A stretch of DNA of 64,000 nucleotides from Neglectibacter timonensis (lineage in GTDB: Bacteria; Bacillota; Clostridia; Oscillospirales; Acutalibacteraceae): contig NZ_LT160640.1 in assembly GCF_900048895.1 (NCBI RefSeq), positions 994,814-1,058,813 on the forward strand, in the 5' to 3' direction. Positions 7,848-16,922 of the stretch are shown here, one piece after another (the stretch's first letter is position 1; the number at the start of each line of letters is the position of its first letter). Below the pieces are notes generated by a model. It did no database searches and was not told the origin of the DNA. It saw nothing but the letters and a program-made list of their open reading frames with translations. Both the position numbers and the translations under genes were made by a program.

Positions 7848-9245
7848 ATGAAGCATAAAAAAAAGCCGGTCATCATCGTTTCCATCTGTCTTGCCGTTGC
7901 CATTGCGGCCTTCTGCCTTTGGTTTTTCTGGCTGAAGGATTTGGTCACCCTGTCCGGCGCCACTCCTGTTTATGTCAACTCCGTTTCCACTATAGTAGGG
8001 CTTGACACAGGGACAAATCCACGTTATTCCGGCATTGTGGAGCCGCAGAAAACCTATAAGATCAACAAGGATGAAAGCAAAACCGTAGCTGAAATTTTGA
8101 TTGCCGAAGGCGATGAAGTGCATGTGGGAGACCCCCTTTTCCGCTATGACACGGAGGAGATGCAGCTCTCCCTCTCTCAGGCGGAACTGGAACTCGAAGG
8201 GATTGCCAACCAGATCAGCACGCTGAAAAGCCAGAAATCCACTTTGGAAAGTGAGAAAAAAAAGGCCAGCGATGACGACCAGTATTCCTATACGGTGCAG
8301 ATTCAGTCCGTAGAACTGCAGATCAAAACCGCAGAATACAACAGCTCGGTCAAAAAAAGCGAGATCGATAAGCTGAAAAACTCCTTGGAGAACGCTGAAG
8401 TTCTGTCCGAGGTAGAAGGTGTCGTCAAGGAAGTGAATATCACACCCAAAACAGATGCCACCGGCCAGCAGCTTCCCTTTATCAGCATCCTGTCAAGCGG
8501 CGAATTCCGGGTGAAGGGCACTGTTACGGAAATGAACCGCGGCTCTCTGGCAGCGGGCCAGGCAGTTGTCGTCCATTCCCGTGTAAACCCCGACATCACC
8601 TGGAGCGGAACCGTGGAAAGTGTGGATTCTGAGCCTATCTCCAACGCCAATAACGGCAACGTCTATTATTCCGGATCCGGAGACAGTTCCGCGAAAAGCT
8701 CCAAATATAATTTTTATGTAACACTGCAAAGTCTGGACGGCTTAATTCTGGGCCAGCATGTATACATTGAGCCGGATCTGGGAGAAAGCGCGCAAAAAAC
8801 CGGCCTCTGGCTGCCCGCATTTTATGTGGCCCACGATGAAAACGGCAGTTTTGTCTGGGCGCGCAGCGGCAAAGATAAGCTGGAGAAGCGCACCGTCATC
8901 CTAGGCGATTATGACACCGAGAACGACATGTATGAAATCGAGAGCGGAATCAATGAGCAGGATTTTATAGCCTTTCCCGATGAAACTTTAAAAGAAGGAT
9001 TGCCCACTACCACGGATTCCTCCGTATCGCTGCCCGGAACTGATGAGAACGGTGGAACAGACGGCGTTCCCGGCGGAATGGATGCAGGTGGGATGGACGG
9101 TGGAGCCGCCATTCCCCAAGAGGAGGGAGGCGGCATGGATATGCCCTCTGAGGAAGGCGCTCAGTCCGTTTTGGAGGAGGACGGCACTGCAGACGGCGAA
9201 AATTTCCCGGCCGACGGTGCGAACACGGAGGGACTCGAGGGATGA
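7848..9245 (+). CDS. HlyD/MacA-family efflux adaptor subunit (first of two)
   Basis: A membrane-anchored periplasmic-adaptor-type protein (465 residues) of a MacB/Ykn-type ABC exporter. One N-terminal membrane segment (about residues 6-27) is followed by a lipoyl-like half, a Gln/Lys/Glu coiled-coil hairpin (about residues 120-180), then beta-barrel segments. Firmicutes lack an outer membrane, so, as for YknX, it probably assembles with the permease outside the cell. The C-terminal 60 residues are a Gly/Asp/Glu-rich low-complexity tail. The ATG at 7848 follows AAGGAG. It overlaps the next gene by four bases (ATGA), implying translational coupling. Confidence 0.88.
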   Translation: MKHKKKPVIIVSICLAVAIAAFCLWFFWLKDLVTLSGATPVYVNSVSTIVGLDTGTNPRYSGIVEPQKTYKINKDESKTVAEILIAEGDEVHVGDPLFRYDTEEMQLSLSQAELELEGIANQISTLKSQKSTLESEKKKASDDDQYSYTVQIQSVELQIKTAEYNSSVKKSEIDKLKNSLENAEVLSEVEGVVKEVNITPKTDATGQQLPFISILSSGEFRVKGTVTEMNRGSLAAGQAVVVHSRVNPDITWSGTVESVDSEPISNANNGNVYYSGSGDSSAKSSKYNFYVTLQSLDGLILGQHVYIEPDLGESAQKTGLWLPAFYVAHDENGSFVWARSGKDKLEKRTVILGDYDTENDMYEIESGINEQDFIAFPDETLKEGLPTTTDSSVSLPGTDENGGTDGVPGGMDAGGMDGGAAIPQEEGGGMDMPSEEGAQSVLEEDGTADGENFPADGANTEGLEG

Positions 9246-10660
9246 TGCTTGAGCTCAGAAACATCTATAAAACTTATCTGCAGGGCAAGCTCGAGGTTCC
9301 CGTTCTGAAAAATATTTCCCTATCCGTGGAGGAAGGGGAATATGTGGCCATCATGGGGCCTTCCGGCTCCGGTAAGACTACCCTGATGAATATCATCGGC
9401 TGCCTCGACAACCCCACCTCCGGAGACTACCTGTTGGAGGGCGTCAATATTTCTCAGAACAACGATTCCAAAATGTCAGAGGTCCGGCTGCACAGCATCG
9501 GCTTCGTCTTCCAGAGTTTTTACCTGCTTTCCAGGGAATCCGCCCTCGAAAACGTAGCGCTTCCCCTTCTGTACGCAGGAGTCAAGAGACAGGAGCGGCT
9601 GGAAATCGCCCGGCACGCTCTGGAACGTGTGGGCCTGGGAGACCGCACCGGCTTCAAGCCCACCCAGCTCTCCGGCGGCCAATGCCAGCGGGTTGCCATA
9701 GCCAGGGCCATCGTCAATAATCCAAAAATCCTGCTGGCCGACGAACCTACCGGCGCTCTCGACACCAAATCAGGCGAACAGATTATGGAAATTTTTAGGC
9801 GGCTCAACGAGGAGGGCGTCACCATTGTGATGATCACCCATGAGCCGGATATTGCCAAGCACGCGCACCGTACGCTGCATATTCGGGACGGCAGGCTGAT
9901 GGATGAATTCGGCAACTTTATCAATCCTGTCGATGAAGAGGAGACGGTCGATACCGTCGGGACAGAGCCTGCGCCCTCCCTGCCCGAAACCGTATCGGAA
10001 AAGAAGCCTCCTGTGCCGAAACAGCAGCGGCAGAAGCACGCCAAACCGAAAACTGGAAACAAAATGCAAAGTGATCCGGCCCATTCGGACATGCCGAACG
10101 AACCGGAGTCCGACTCCAAAAAGTCCGCCGCAAAGACTGCTTCTCCGGTTCCGGCAGCCGTTCCTGTTTCACAACCCCAAAGTCCAGCGCCTTCCGCACC
10201 CGCTCTGTCGGATACCGCAGTTCTCAAAGAGGAAATTTCTTCTCTGCTGGAACAGGCGCTCTCTTCCGAAGAGCAGGGTATCCCCCCTGAAAAACATGCC
10301 GCCGGGGATAAGGCTCCCGCCCTTCCGGAAAATCCGGCCAAACCCGTACTTCCAGCTGCAGCCGAACCTCTGAAGCCCAAAACCGCAGTCTCCTCTCAGC
10401 CTGAACGGGCGGCAGGCAATTTTGGAGCGCCCATCGCCACGGAGCTGGACCTAGGCATCATAAAAAAACGTGGAGGCAGCACCTGGGAGAAGGAGCCGGC
10501 GAAACAGAACTCTGTTTCGTCTCCGTCCGAAAAGGAAACCCACAGGCCGCAGGGTAGTTTTCATACTCCTATCCGCACCGAGCTTTCCGGCCTCGAGCCA
10601 GGATCCGGCAAAAGGGGCGGTACAACGCCTGCTTCCAACCGTGAGAGGGATAAAGCATGA
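9242..10660 (+). CDS. MacB-type ABC transporter ATPase with long proline-rich tail
   Basis: Residues 1-220 form a complete ABC ATPase of the MacB/LolD/YknY group. Walker A is GPSGSGKTT (residues about 39-47), the signature is LSGGQ, Walker B with D-loop is LLADEPTGALD, and the H-loop is MITHEPD. Family members normally end near residue 230-250. This one continues for some 240 residues of Pro/Ala/Lys/Glu-rich sequence with no recognisable fold. The tail contains two copies of a motif of the form G-x-F-x-x-P-I-x-T-E-L followed by KRGG-S/T-T (residues about 391-413 and 438-462). Coupled to both neighbours by four-base overlaps. Energises the exporter; the tail's role is unknown. Confidence 0.93.
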   Translation: MMLELRNIYKTYLQGKLEVPVLKNISLSVEEGEYVAIMGPSGSGKTTLMNIIGCLDNPTSGDYLLEGVNISQNNDSKMSEVRLHSIGFVFQSFYLLSRESALENVALPLLYAGVKRQERLEIARHALERVGLGDRTGFKPTQLSGGQCQRVAIARAIVNNPKILLADEPTGALDTKSGEQIMEIFRRLNEEGVTIVMITHEPDIAKHAHRTLHIRDGRLMDEFGNFINPVDEEETVDTVGTEPAPSLPETVSEKKPPVPKQQRQKHAKPKTGNKMQSDPAHSDMPNEPESDSKKSAAKTASPVPAAVPVSQPQSPAPSAPALSDTAVLKEEISSLLEQALSSEEQGIPPEKHAAGDKAPALPENPAKPVLPAAAEPLKPKTAVSSQPERAAGNFGAPIATELDLGIIKKRGGSTWEKEPAKQNSVSSPSEKETHRPQGSFHTPIRTELSGLEPGSGKRGGTTPASNRERDKA

Positions 10661-12618
10661 CTATGAATAAAAAGACCAGAAACAAGCTTATTATCATCTC
10701 TGTATCCATTTTTGCAGCCGCTGTGGCCGCCGTTGGAATCTGGCTCGCCGTCCAATATCAGAATGACCGCAAAACCACGGAAGTAGTGCCGGTAAACCAG
10801 ATTTCCACCACCTATTGGGGGGATCAAAGCAACTCCTCCGGCATGGTCGCAAGCGATTACGTACAGGAGCTGTATCCCTCCAACGATAAAATCATCAGTG
10901 AAATTTTCGTGCAGGAGGGCAGTACGGTAGCAATTGGAGATAAACTGCTTCAATACGATAAAACCAAGCTGGAATTGGACGTCGAGTCCAAAGAGCTGGC
11001 TGTCAAAGAGGCTGACCTGAAAATCGATACCGCTCAAAAGCAGCTGAAAAAACTGCAGAATACCAAGCCCGCCCCTTCCTCGAAACCCACTACAGTTCCC
11101 ATTCCCACCGCCAAGCCTACTGTGAAGCCGGAGCCCACCATCCCTCCCGCGGACGTAACTCTATACAGCCGCCTGGATTTGGATTCCATCCCTTATGCGG
11201 GCACCGGAACTTCCGATGACCCTTATATCTTCTTGTGCACGGACGACTGCACCATGACCTCCGATTTTCTTCTCTGGCTGTTGGGCACCGGAACCACACC
11301 GGAACCGGAGCCCACACCGACTCCCTCTCCCTCACCGGACGACGGCAGCTCAGACGCAGAAAGCGAGCCTTCCTCTGAGGAGGAATCGGAGGGCGAAGAA
11401 GATGTCTTCCCCACTCCGGAACCCAGTTCCAAGCTTGTCTCCCCCTTTGCCGCCATTTTTGAGGTGCGCGAGGCGGACTCCAATTACGGCGACCTCCTCT
11501 CCGCCTTTCAATTGGATGGTACAAAGCTCTCCGCCGGATTCCAAATTTCCGATACTATTACCGGTTCCAATTCCCTGGATTCCGTGGCCGACCTTTTCGA
11601 CGCTCCAAAAACCAACACGGACACTGAAGACAAGGACGACTACGATTCCATGGGCTACACTGCGGCAGAACTGAACAAACTGATTGCTGAAAAGAAGCAG
11701 GAGATCAAGGAGCTTCAGCTGCAGCGCAAGCAGGCCAAGCTGGATCTGGACCGTGCAAATCTTGCCCTGGAAAACTCCACGGTACTCAGCAATGTGGACG
11801 GCGTTGTCAAAACGCTGACCGACCTGGATACAGCTTTTGCCAACAACGCTCCCTTCCTGGTGGTATCTGGGGACGACAAATATTATGTCAACGGCGTGAT
11901 CAGCGAGAACCTTTTGGGCAGCCTGAGAGCCGGGGACAGCATCACCGCCAACTCCTGGGAAACCGGCCAGATGTATAACGCTCAAATTGTCAGCATCTCC
12001 GACTATCCCCTGGATGCCGGAAACAACTACTATTACGGCGGCTCCGGAAATCCCAACAGCTCCTCCTATGAATTTACCGCTGTGCTTGACAGCGGCGAGG
12101 GTCTGAGAAACGGGATGTACCTCGACCTCACTATGAATGTGAAGAGCAGCGAGGAAAACTCCGACGCCCTCTATCTCTGGAAGCCCTATCTGAAGGATGA
12201 CGAAAGCGGCACCTACGTCTATAAGGTGGGCCCGGACAACCGGCTGCTCAAGCAGTATGTGGAAACAGGCAAGAGCATCTACGGCGGGGAATACTATGAG
12301 ATCAAGGCGGGGGTGACGCTGGAAGATTACCTGGCTTTCCCCAGTACCGACGTTCTGGTAGGCAGCCGCGTGAAGCTGCAGGATTCGGGAGAGGAGGAGT
12401 TTAATCCCTTCGGCGAAAACAGTTCCTCCGGCACGCCGGAAAGCGGCACCTCCAGTCTGGAATCCGCGGACAACTCCAGTTCCCTTCCTGATGAATCGGG
12501 AACTGAAGGTGAAGCGCCCTCTACAGACGCTAATGGTGGCGGCGGCACCGTCATCGGCGGCGCCGATGGCGGCATATACTTCAAAACAGAAAACGGAGGG
12601 GGTGTAATCCTTGATTGA
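10657..12618 (+). CDS. HlyD/MacA-family efflux adaptor subunit (second), with a large insert
   Basis: A 653-residue adaptor with one N-terminal membrane segment (about residues 9-30). A lipoyl-like segment (FVQEGSTVAIGDKLLQYD) precedes the first helix of the coiled coil. The hairpin is interrupted by about 200 residues containing Pro/Thr/Ser/Glu low-complexity stretches (for example PEPEPTPTPSPS). The second helix (AEKKQEIKELQLQRKQAKL) resumes near residue 345. Beta domains and a Ser/Gly-rich tail follow. The insert at the hairpin tip, where a TolC-like partner would dock in Gram-negatives, is unusual. A second ATG at 10663 is possible. Overlaps the permease gene by eight bases. Confidence 0.85.
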   Translation: MTMNKKTRNKLIIISVSIFAAAVAAVGIWLAVQYQNDRKTTEVVPVNQISTTYWGDQSNSSGMVASDYVQELYPSNDKIISEIFVQEGSTVAIGDKLLQYDKTKLELDVESKELAVKEADLKIDTAQKQLKKLQNTKPAPSSKPTTVPIPTAKPTVKPEPTIPPADVTLYSRLDLDSIPYAGTGTSDDPYIFLCTDDCTMTSDFLLWLLGTGTTPEPEPTPTPSPSPDDGSSDAESEPSSEEESEGEEDVFPTPEPSSKLVSPFAAIFEVREADSNYGDLLSAFQLDGTKLSAGFQISDTITGSNSLDSVADLFDAPKTNTDTEDKDDYDSMGYTAAELNKLIAEKKQEIKELQLQRKQAKLDLDRANLALENSTVLSNVDGVVKTLTDLDTAFANNAPFLVVSGDDKYYVNGVISENLLGSLRAGDSITANSWETGQMYNAQIVSISDYPLDAGNNYYYGGSGNPNSSSYEFTAVLDSGEGLRNGMYLDLTMNVKSSEENSDALYLWKPYLKDDESGTYVYKVGPDNRLLKQYVETGKSIYGGEYYEIKAGVTLEDYLAFPSTDVLVGSRVKLQDSGEEEFNPFGENSSSGTPESGTSSLESADNSSSLPDESGTEGEAPSTDANGGGGTVIGGADGGIYFKTENGGGVILD

Positions 12619-13870
12619 AAACATACGGCTGTCCTTTCAGGGTATCTGGTCCCACAAACTCCGTTCCGTGCTGACCATGCTGGGCATCATCATCGGGATT
12701 GCCTCCATCATTTCCATCGTTTCTACCATCAAGGGTACCAACGAACAGATCAAGCAAAACCTGATCGGTTCCGGTAACAATGTGGTGCGCATCCAGCTCT
12801 ACCAACAGGACGCCGATTATGTATACGACCCCACCTATGAAGGAATTCCCGACGGGATTCCCACCCTTTCCGATGAAACCTACAGCCAGATTCTGGAGCT
12901 TCCCGATGTGGAGGGAGCCTCTGTTTACAACCGCCGGCAGAACTACAACAATTCCTTTTATTACGGGAATACAGAACTTTCCGGCTGTGAAGTTTACGGG
13001 ATTGACAACACGTATTTCTCCACCTGCGGCTATAAGGTAAAACGGGGCAGAAGCTTTGTTCCCAAGGACTTTCAGGATTTCCGGCCCGTTGCCGTCATCG
13101 ACAGCAATACGGCCAAGCTGCTGTTCCAAGGAGAAGAACCGATAGGGAAAACTATTGAATACGATTCCATCGCGCTGGTGGTCATCGGCGTTGTGGAGGA
13201 GGATTCCAAATTTGAACCCGTCATCAATACTCTGGAAGACTATTTCACCTATGCCCAGTCCAATTCTGCGGGCAAAGTTTTCCTCCCCAACAGTATTTGG
13301 CCCATGTTCTTTTCCTACGACGAGCCTCAGGAAGCCGCGGTACGCGCCGCAAGCACAGAAGCCATGTCCACTGTGGGGAAAAGTGTTGCAGACCTGATGA
13401 ATGCCACGAACACGAATGGGAGTATTGTCTATAAGGGTGAGGATACCCTGCAGAAAGCCAAAGACCTGCAGGATCTAAGCAACGCAACCAACCAGCAGCT
13501 CATTTGGATCGCCAGTATTTCCCTGCTTGTAGGCGGTATCGGCGTGATGAACATCATGCTGGTGTCCGTGACGGAACGGACACGGGAAATCGGCCTGAAA
13601 AAGGCCATCGGCGCCAAAAAGAGACGAATTCTCTGGCAGTTTCTCACAGAAGCCGCCGTGCTTACCAGTTTGGGAGGCTTAATCGGCGTGGGCGCGGGGA
13701 TAGGCCTCTCCGAGCTGATCTCCACGCTGACAAAGGCGCCTGTATCCATCAGCATCCCCTTTATCTTTTTGTCGGTGCTGTTTTCCATGATCATCGGCAT
13801 CATCTTCGGGCTGCTGCCCTCGGTGAAAGCCGCCAATTTGAATCCCATTGACGCGCTGCGCCACGAATAA
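12611..13870 (+). CDS. MacB/FtsX-type ABC transporter permease
   Basis: A 419-residue permease with the MacB layout: one membrane helix near residues 17-40, an extracellular MacB core domain (about 45-270), then three membrane helices (about 290-405). The cytoplasmic coupling motif LVSVTERTREIGLKKAIGA and the C-terminal NPIDALRHE are family hallmarks. The start is a TTG at 12611, inside the end of the adaptor gene and preceded by GGAGG at 12595-12599. No other start fits. With the ATPase it should form a mechanotransmission-type exporter for peptides, antibiotics or lipids. The substrate is unknown; YknWXYZ of Bacillus, which protects against the SDP toxin, is the closest known analogue. Confidence 0.92.
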   Translation: MIENIRLSFQGIWSHKLRSVLTMLGIIIGIASIISIVSTIKGTNEQIKQNLIGSGNNVVRIQLYQQDADYVYDPTYEGIPDGIPTLSDETYSQILELPDVEGASVYNRRQNYNNSFYYGNTELSGCEVYGIDNTYFSTCGYKVKRGRSFVPKDFQDFRPVAVIDSNTAKLLFQGEEPIGKTIEYDSIALVVIGVVEEDSKFEPVINTLEDYFTYAQSNSAGKVFLPNSIWPMFFSYDEPQEAAVRAASTEAMSTVGKSVADLMNATNTNGSIVYKGEDTLQKAKDLQDLSNATNQQLIWIASISLLVGGIGVMNIMLVSVTERTREIGLKKAIGAKKRRILWQFLTEAAVLTSLGGLIGVGAGIGLSELISTLTKAPVSISIPFIFLSVLFSMIIGIIFGLLPSVKAANLNPIDALRHE

Positions 13871-13896
13871 GACAGCTTTGTTTTTTGACTCTGCAA

Positions 13897-13955
13897 AAAA
13901 GCCGCTCCCTGCCGCATACCAAAACACGGTACGCAGCGGGGAGCTTTCTTTTCTC
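13897..13955 (+). terminator. Terminator of the efflux operon
   Basis: An imperfect long hairpin pairs GCTCCCTGCCGCATACC with GGTACGCAGCGGGGAGC and is followed by TTTCTTTTC. Confidence 0.75.
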
Positions 13956-14057
13956 ATGCCGGGGTTTCCATTGCCATACGCCAGGCGCTGCCGGAAGGCA
14001 AACTGTTCTCCCCCGCATCTGTCAAATTTTTATTCCAAACTGAAGGGAGTTTCTGTT

Positions 14058-15059
14058 ATGCAGCATCTTACTCAATCCATTTTCGTGAAAAATCTGGAGC
14101 TCAAAAACCGGTTGGTCATGCCTCCCATGGCCTCGGCCCGTTCCGGGCAGGACGGTTCCGTCACATCATCCCTCTGCAGCTACTATGAAGAAAGAACCCA
14201 CGGGGGAAACATCGGCCTTGTCATCACCGAGCACGCTTTCATCAGCCCGGAAGGCCGTGCCAGCGCCGGACAGCTTTCTGTAGCGGAGGATTCCTTGCTC
14301 CCGGGGCTGGCCCGCCTGGCGGAAACCCTCCATCGGAATCATACTCCTGTTTTTGTGCAGCTGAATCATGCAGGGAGCAAGGCCTCTAAAAACGATTGCC
14401 CTGCCGTGGGCCCCTCTGCAGGCGCAGGCCCCCTGGAAGGCGCCTTTGAATCTGAATTTCAGGAGCTCTCCCCTGATGGCATCGCCGGTCTTGCCGACAA
14501 ATTCAGGAAAGCCGCCCTGCGCGCCAAACAGGCAGGCTTCGACGGCGTGGAGCTTCATGCCGCGCACGGCTACCTGCTGAATCAATTTTACTCTCCACTC
14601 ACCAACCGCCGCACGGATGTTTATGGGGGCCAGACGTTGGATAGCCGGATCCGCTTTCTTCTGGAAACGCTCAAAGCCGTCCGCGGCGCAGTGGGAGAAG
14701 AGTATCCCATCGCCGTCCGGCTGGGCGGGTGCGACTATAAGGAGGGCGGCAGCAGCATTGCGGACAGCGTCTCCGCCTGTATCGCTCTGGAAAAAGCAGG
14801 CGCGGACCTGCTGGACATTTCCGGCGGCCTCTTTGGCTATATGGTTTCAGACAGCCGCGAACCCGGATACTTCCGAGATATGACCGCTCAAATCAAGCAA
14901 GCCGTTCAGATTCCTGTACTCCTTACCGGAGGCGTCACAACGCCTGAACAGGCAGAAAAGCTGCTTGCAGAAAAAGCTGCAGATCTCATCGGCGTGGGAC
15001 GGGCCCTGCTGAAGGATCCCAGTTGGGCAGACGCCGCGTTCTCCTCCCCCACGATTTGA
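14058..15059 (+). CDS. NADH:flavin oxidoreductase, old yellow enzyme family
   Basis: An FMN-dependent ene-reductase-type TIM barrel of 333 residues. NRLVMPPMAS and QLNHAGSKAS are the usual FMN-site blocks, and HAAHGYLLNQFYSP with NRRTDVYGG is the family signature. GVGRALLKDP closes the phosphate-binding end. It is the single-domain form, lacking the FeS/FAD extension of 2,4-dienoyl-CoA reductase, so it probably reduces small alpha,beta-unsaturated compounds. The ATG at 14058 with AAGGGAG upstream is preferred over an in-frame extension beginning inside the previous terminator. The substrate is unknown. Confidence 0.92.
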   Translation: MQHLTQSIFVKNLELKNRLVMPPMASARSGQDGSVTSSLCSYYEERTHGGNIGLVITEHAFISPEGRASAGQLSVAEDSLLPGLARLAETLHRNHTPVFVQLNHAGSKASKNDCPAVGPSAGAGPLEGAFESEFQELSPDGIAGLADKFRKAALRAKQAGFDGVELHAAHGYLLNQFYSPLTNRRTDVYGGQTLDSRIRFLLETLKAVRGAVGEEYPIAVRLGGCDYKEGGSSIADSVSACIALEKAGADLLDISGGLFGYMVSDSREPGYFRDMTAQIKQAVQIPVLLTGGVTTPEQAEKLLAEKAADLIGVGRALLKDPSWADAAFSSPTI

Positions 15060-15067
15060 GAAATCAA

Positions 15068-15130
15068 GAAAAAAGGCCGTCCGCTCCGGGAATGTAATTC
15101 CTCATTGCCCTGCTTCCGTACCTGACGGCC
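15068..15130 (-). terminator. Terminator overlapping the end of the CbrA-like gene
   Basis: On the minus strand GGCCGTC (15124-15130) pairs with GACGGCC (15077-15083) and is followed by TTTTTTCTTG. The loop is long, so confidence is moderate. Confidence 0.45.
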
Positions 15131-16175
15131 AGACGTCTATACTGCCGATTCCGGTTCTCATGATCCAACTGCGTACCAACGGCGTGTACATAAACCACCG
15201 CTTCCCCATCTTCAGGGCCAGTTTTACCCGCAGATGGGCAGTCTTTCTGCGGTACCGGGCCGCTGTCCTCTCGGCGGTTCCACCCTCCAGAAAAGCCTCT
15301 GCCAACATGCTGCCGCTGAGAATAGCGCTGCTGATTCCCTCAAAAGAGCTTGGGCTGATAAAACCGGCTGCCTCCCCAATCAGGTAGACCCCGTCCTTCC
15401 CAGTCTGAAAATCTCGAAGCCTTCTGGGACGCAGCGCCAGGCAGGCCTCGGTTTTTATGCATCGCGAAAAATCAAAACCAAGATAGTTGGCCAGCCGCTT
15501 TTTCTGCCGTTCGAAGGCCTCACGGCAGCCCTCAGGGGCAAAACAGCCGCCGAATATGAAACTCCCGTCCTTGCAGATTGACCAGGAGCAGCTCTCGCTC
15601 GTCTCTTCATCAAAGACGCAGGAATAGAACGGAGCATCTGCGCCGCTGTTGCGGTACCATTGCTGTATCGCAACATAGTGCTTGACCGGATGGTCAAAAA
15701 AATTTTTTCTCACCAGGGAATTCGCGCCGTCTGCGCCCACCAGCTGCCGGGCCTGTATCCAATCCTTTTTTCCTTCCCCGCTGACCAGCAGCCGAAAGCC
15801 TTCGCTTTCCCGTTCCAGCTTCAGGCACCTTCCCTTCCGCTTTTCCACCGTGCCGGGTACCAGAGAAACCAGCCAGCGGTCAAAGGCATAGCGGTCGATA
15901 TTCAGGTAATGCCTGGAATAATAACGGATTTTTCTGCGGGCCACATCGATGGTTTTGACAGAAAAAATCTGTGGATCCACCAAAATGCTTTTGGGCAGAA
16001 CCAAATCAAAATGCGCCAGAGCCTTTTGGGCGTCCGGCGCCAGGAGGCCGCCGCAGGGCTTTGAATTGTGTTCCTCCTGGCCGTCCAGCAGCAGGATCTT
16101 CAGACCCTGCCCGGCCATCAGCCTTGCAAAGGTGGCCCCGGCCGGTCCAGCACCTATCACGGCAATATCAAACAT
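15102..16175 (-). CDS. FAD-dependent oxidoreductase, geranylgeranyl-reductase/CbrA-like
   Basis: A 357-residue flavoprotein with an N-terminal Rossmann dinucleotide site (DIAVIGAGPAGATFARLMA). A KPCGG motif follows near residue 40, then GADGANSLVR and a second FAD motif GVYLIGEAAGFISP. This is the layout of the geranylgeranyl reductase family. The KPCGGLLAPDAQK block and length most resemble CbrA of E. coli, whose product is linked to colicin M tolerance through isoprenoid lipids. Reduction of polyprenoid chains is therefore a reasonable inference but not shown. AAGGAG lies 9 bases before the ATG at 16175. Single-gene unit with its own promoter. Confidence 0.85.
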   Translation of the reverse strand: MFDIAVIGAGPAGATFARLMAGQGLKILLLDGQEEHNSKPCGGLLAPDAQKALAHFDLVLPKSILVDPQIFSVKTIDVARRKIRYYSRHYLNIDRYAFDRWLVSLVPGTVEKRKGRCLKLERESEGFRLLVSGEGKKDWIQARQLVGADGANSLVRKNFFDHPVKHYVAIQQWYRNSGADAPFYSCVFDEETSESCSWSICKDGSFIFGGCFAPEGCREAFERQKKRLANYLGFDFSRCIKTEACLALRPRRLRDFQTGKDGVYLIGEAAGFISPSSFEGISSAILSGSMLAEAFLEGGTAERTAARYRRKTAHLRVKLALKMGKRWFMYTPLVRSWIMRTGIGSIDVWPSGTEAGQ

Positions 16176-16278
16176 TATATTTTTCTCCTTCGTCTGCGGG
16201 CCTATGGAATCTCCTGTCGGACTTGGAAAAGAAACACTGCAGTTCTTTCCCTGCAGGTATAGAGACTTCGTTGTTTTC

Positions 16279-16307
16279 ATTCTAATATCGGCATAGGAAA
16301 ATGTCAA
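16279..16307 (-). promoter_or_regulatory. Promoter of the CbrA-like gene
   Basis: Minus strand TTGACA, 17 bases, TAGAAT, about 100 bases upstream of the start. Confidence 0.65.
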
Positions 16308-16377
16308 ACAAATTGAATGCGGACGAATACGTTTCTAGTGAAATCCAGAGCAAAGAACGCTTAAGTGGAGGAACGGT

Positions 16378-16839
16378 ATGAAATATGTAATTGCATCATC
16401 CGATATGGCAAACGAAATTTACCATGTTTTACATACAGCTATTAAAACAATTTATCCCAAGTATTATCCGAAGGAAGTAGTGGATTTCTTTTGCAGACAT
16501 CACAGTAAAGAACATGTTTTGAAGGGCATCGCGTCTGGTAACATGGGCGTATTGATGGAAGGCAATGTGATCGTTGGAACCGGCTGCTTTGATCAGAACC
16601 ATATTACAGGCGTATACGTGCTGCCTTCTTTCCAAAAGCGGGGCTTCGGCTCGCACATTATGAATTGTTTGGAAAACGAAATTTCCAGAAAATACGATAC
16701 CGCTGTCTTAGACGCATCTCTACCCGCTGTGTGCTTGTATGAGCATAGAGGGTATAAAACTGTAGGACATGGAGTTCATGAGCTGGAGAACGGCGCCAAA
16801 CTGGTTTATGAGATTATGGAGAAAAAAATCAGAAGCTGA
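16378..16839 (+). CDS. GNAT-family N-acetyltransferase
   Basis: A 153-residue acetyl-CoA-dependent acetyltransferase. Motif A is visible as GVYVLPSFQKRGFGSHIMN, with the Q-x-x-G-x-G pyrophosphate loop, after the usual strand pair LMEGNVIVGTGCF. GGAGGAAC sits before the ATG. Base composition is more AT-rich than the genes on its left, shared with the AraC-type gene that follows in the same orientation 83 bases on, so the pair may have arrived together. The acceptor substrate cannot be predicted. Confidence 0.85.
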   Translation: MKYVIASSDMANEIYHVLHTAIKTIYPKYYPKEVVDFFCRHHSKEHVLKGIASGNMGVLMEGNVIVGTGCFDQNHITGVYVLPSFQKRGFGSHIMNCLENEISRKYDTAVLDASLPAVCLYEHRGYKTVGHGVHELENGAKLVYEIMEKKIRS

Positions 16840-16922
16840 TCAGCAGACAAAACAAAGCAAGGGAAATCGGGCAGGCTTTTATTTGATGAGTTATACTGTC
16901 CTTACAGCAGGAGGCGGTACGA

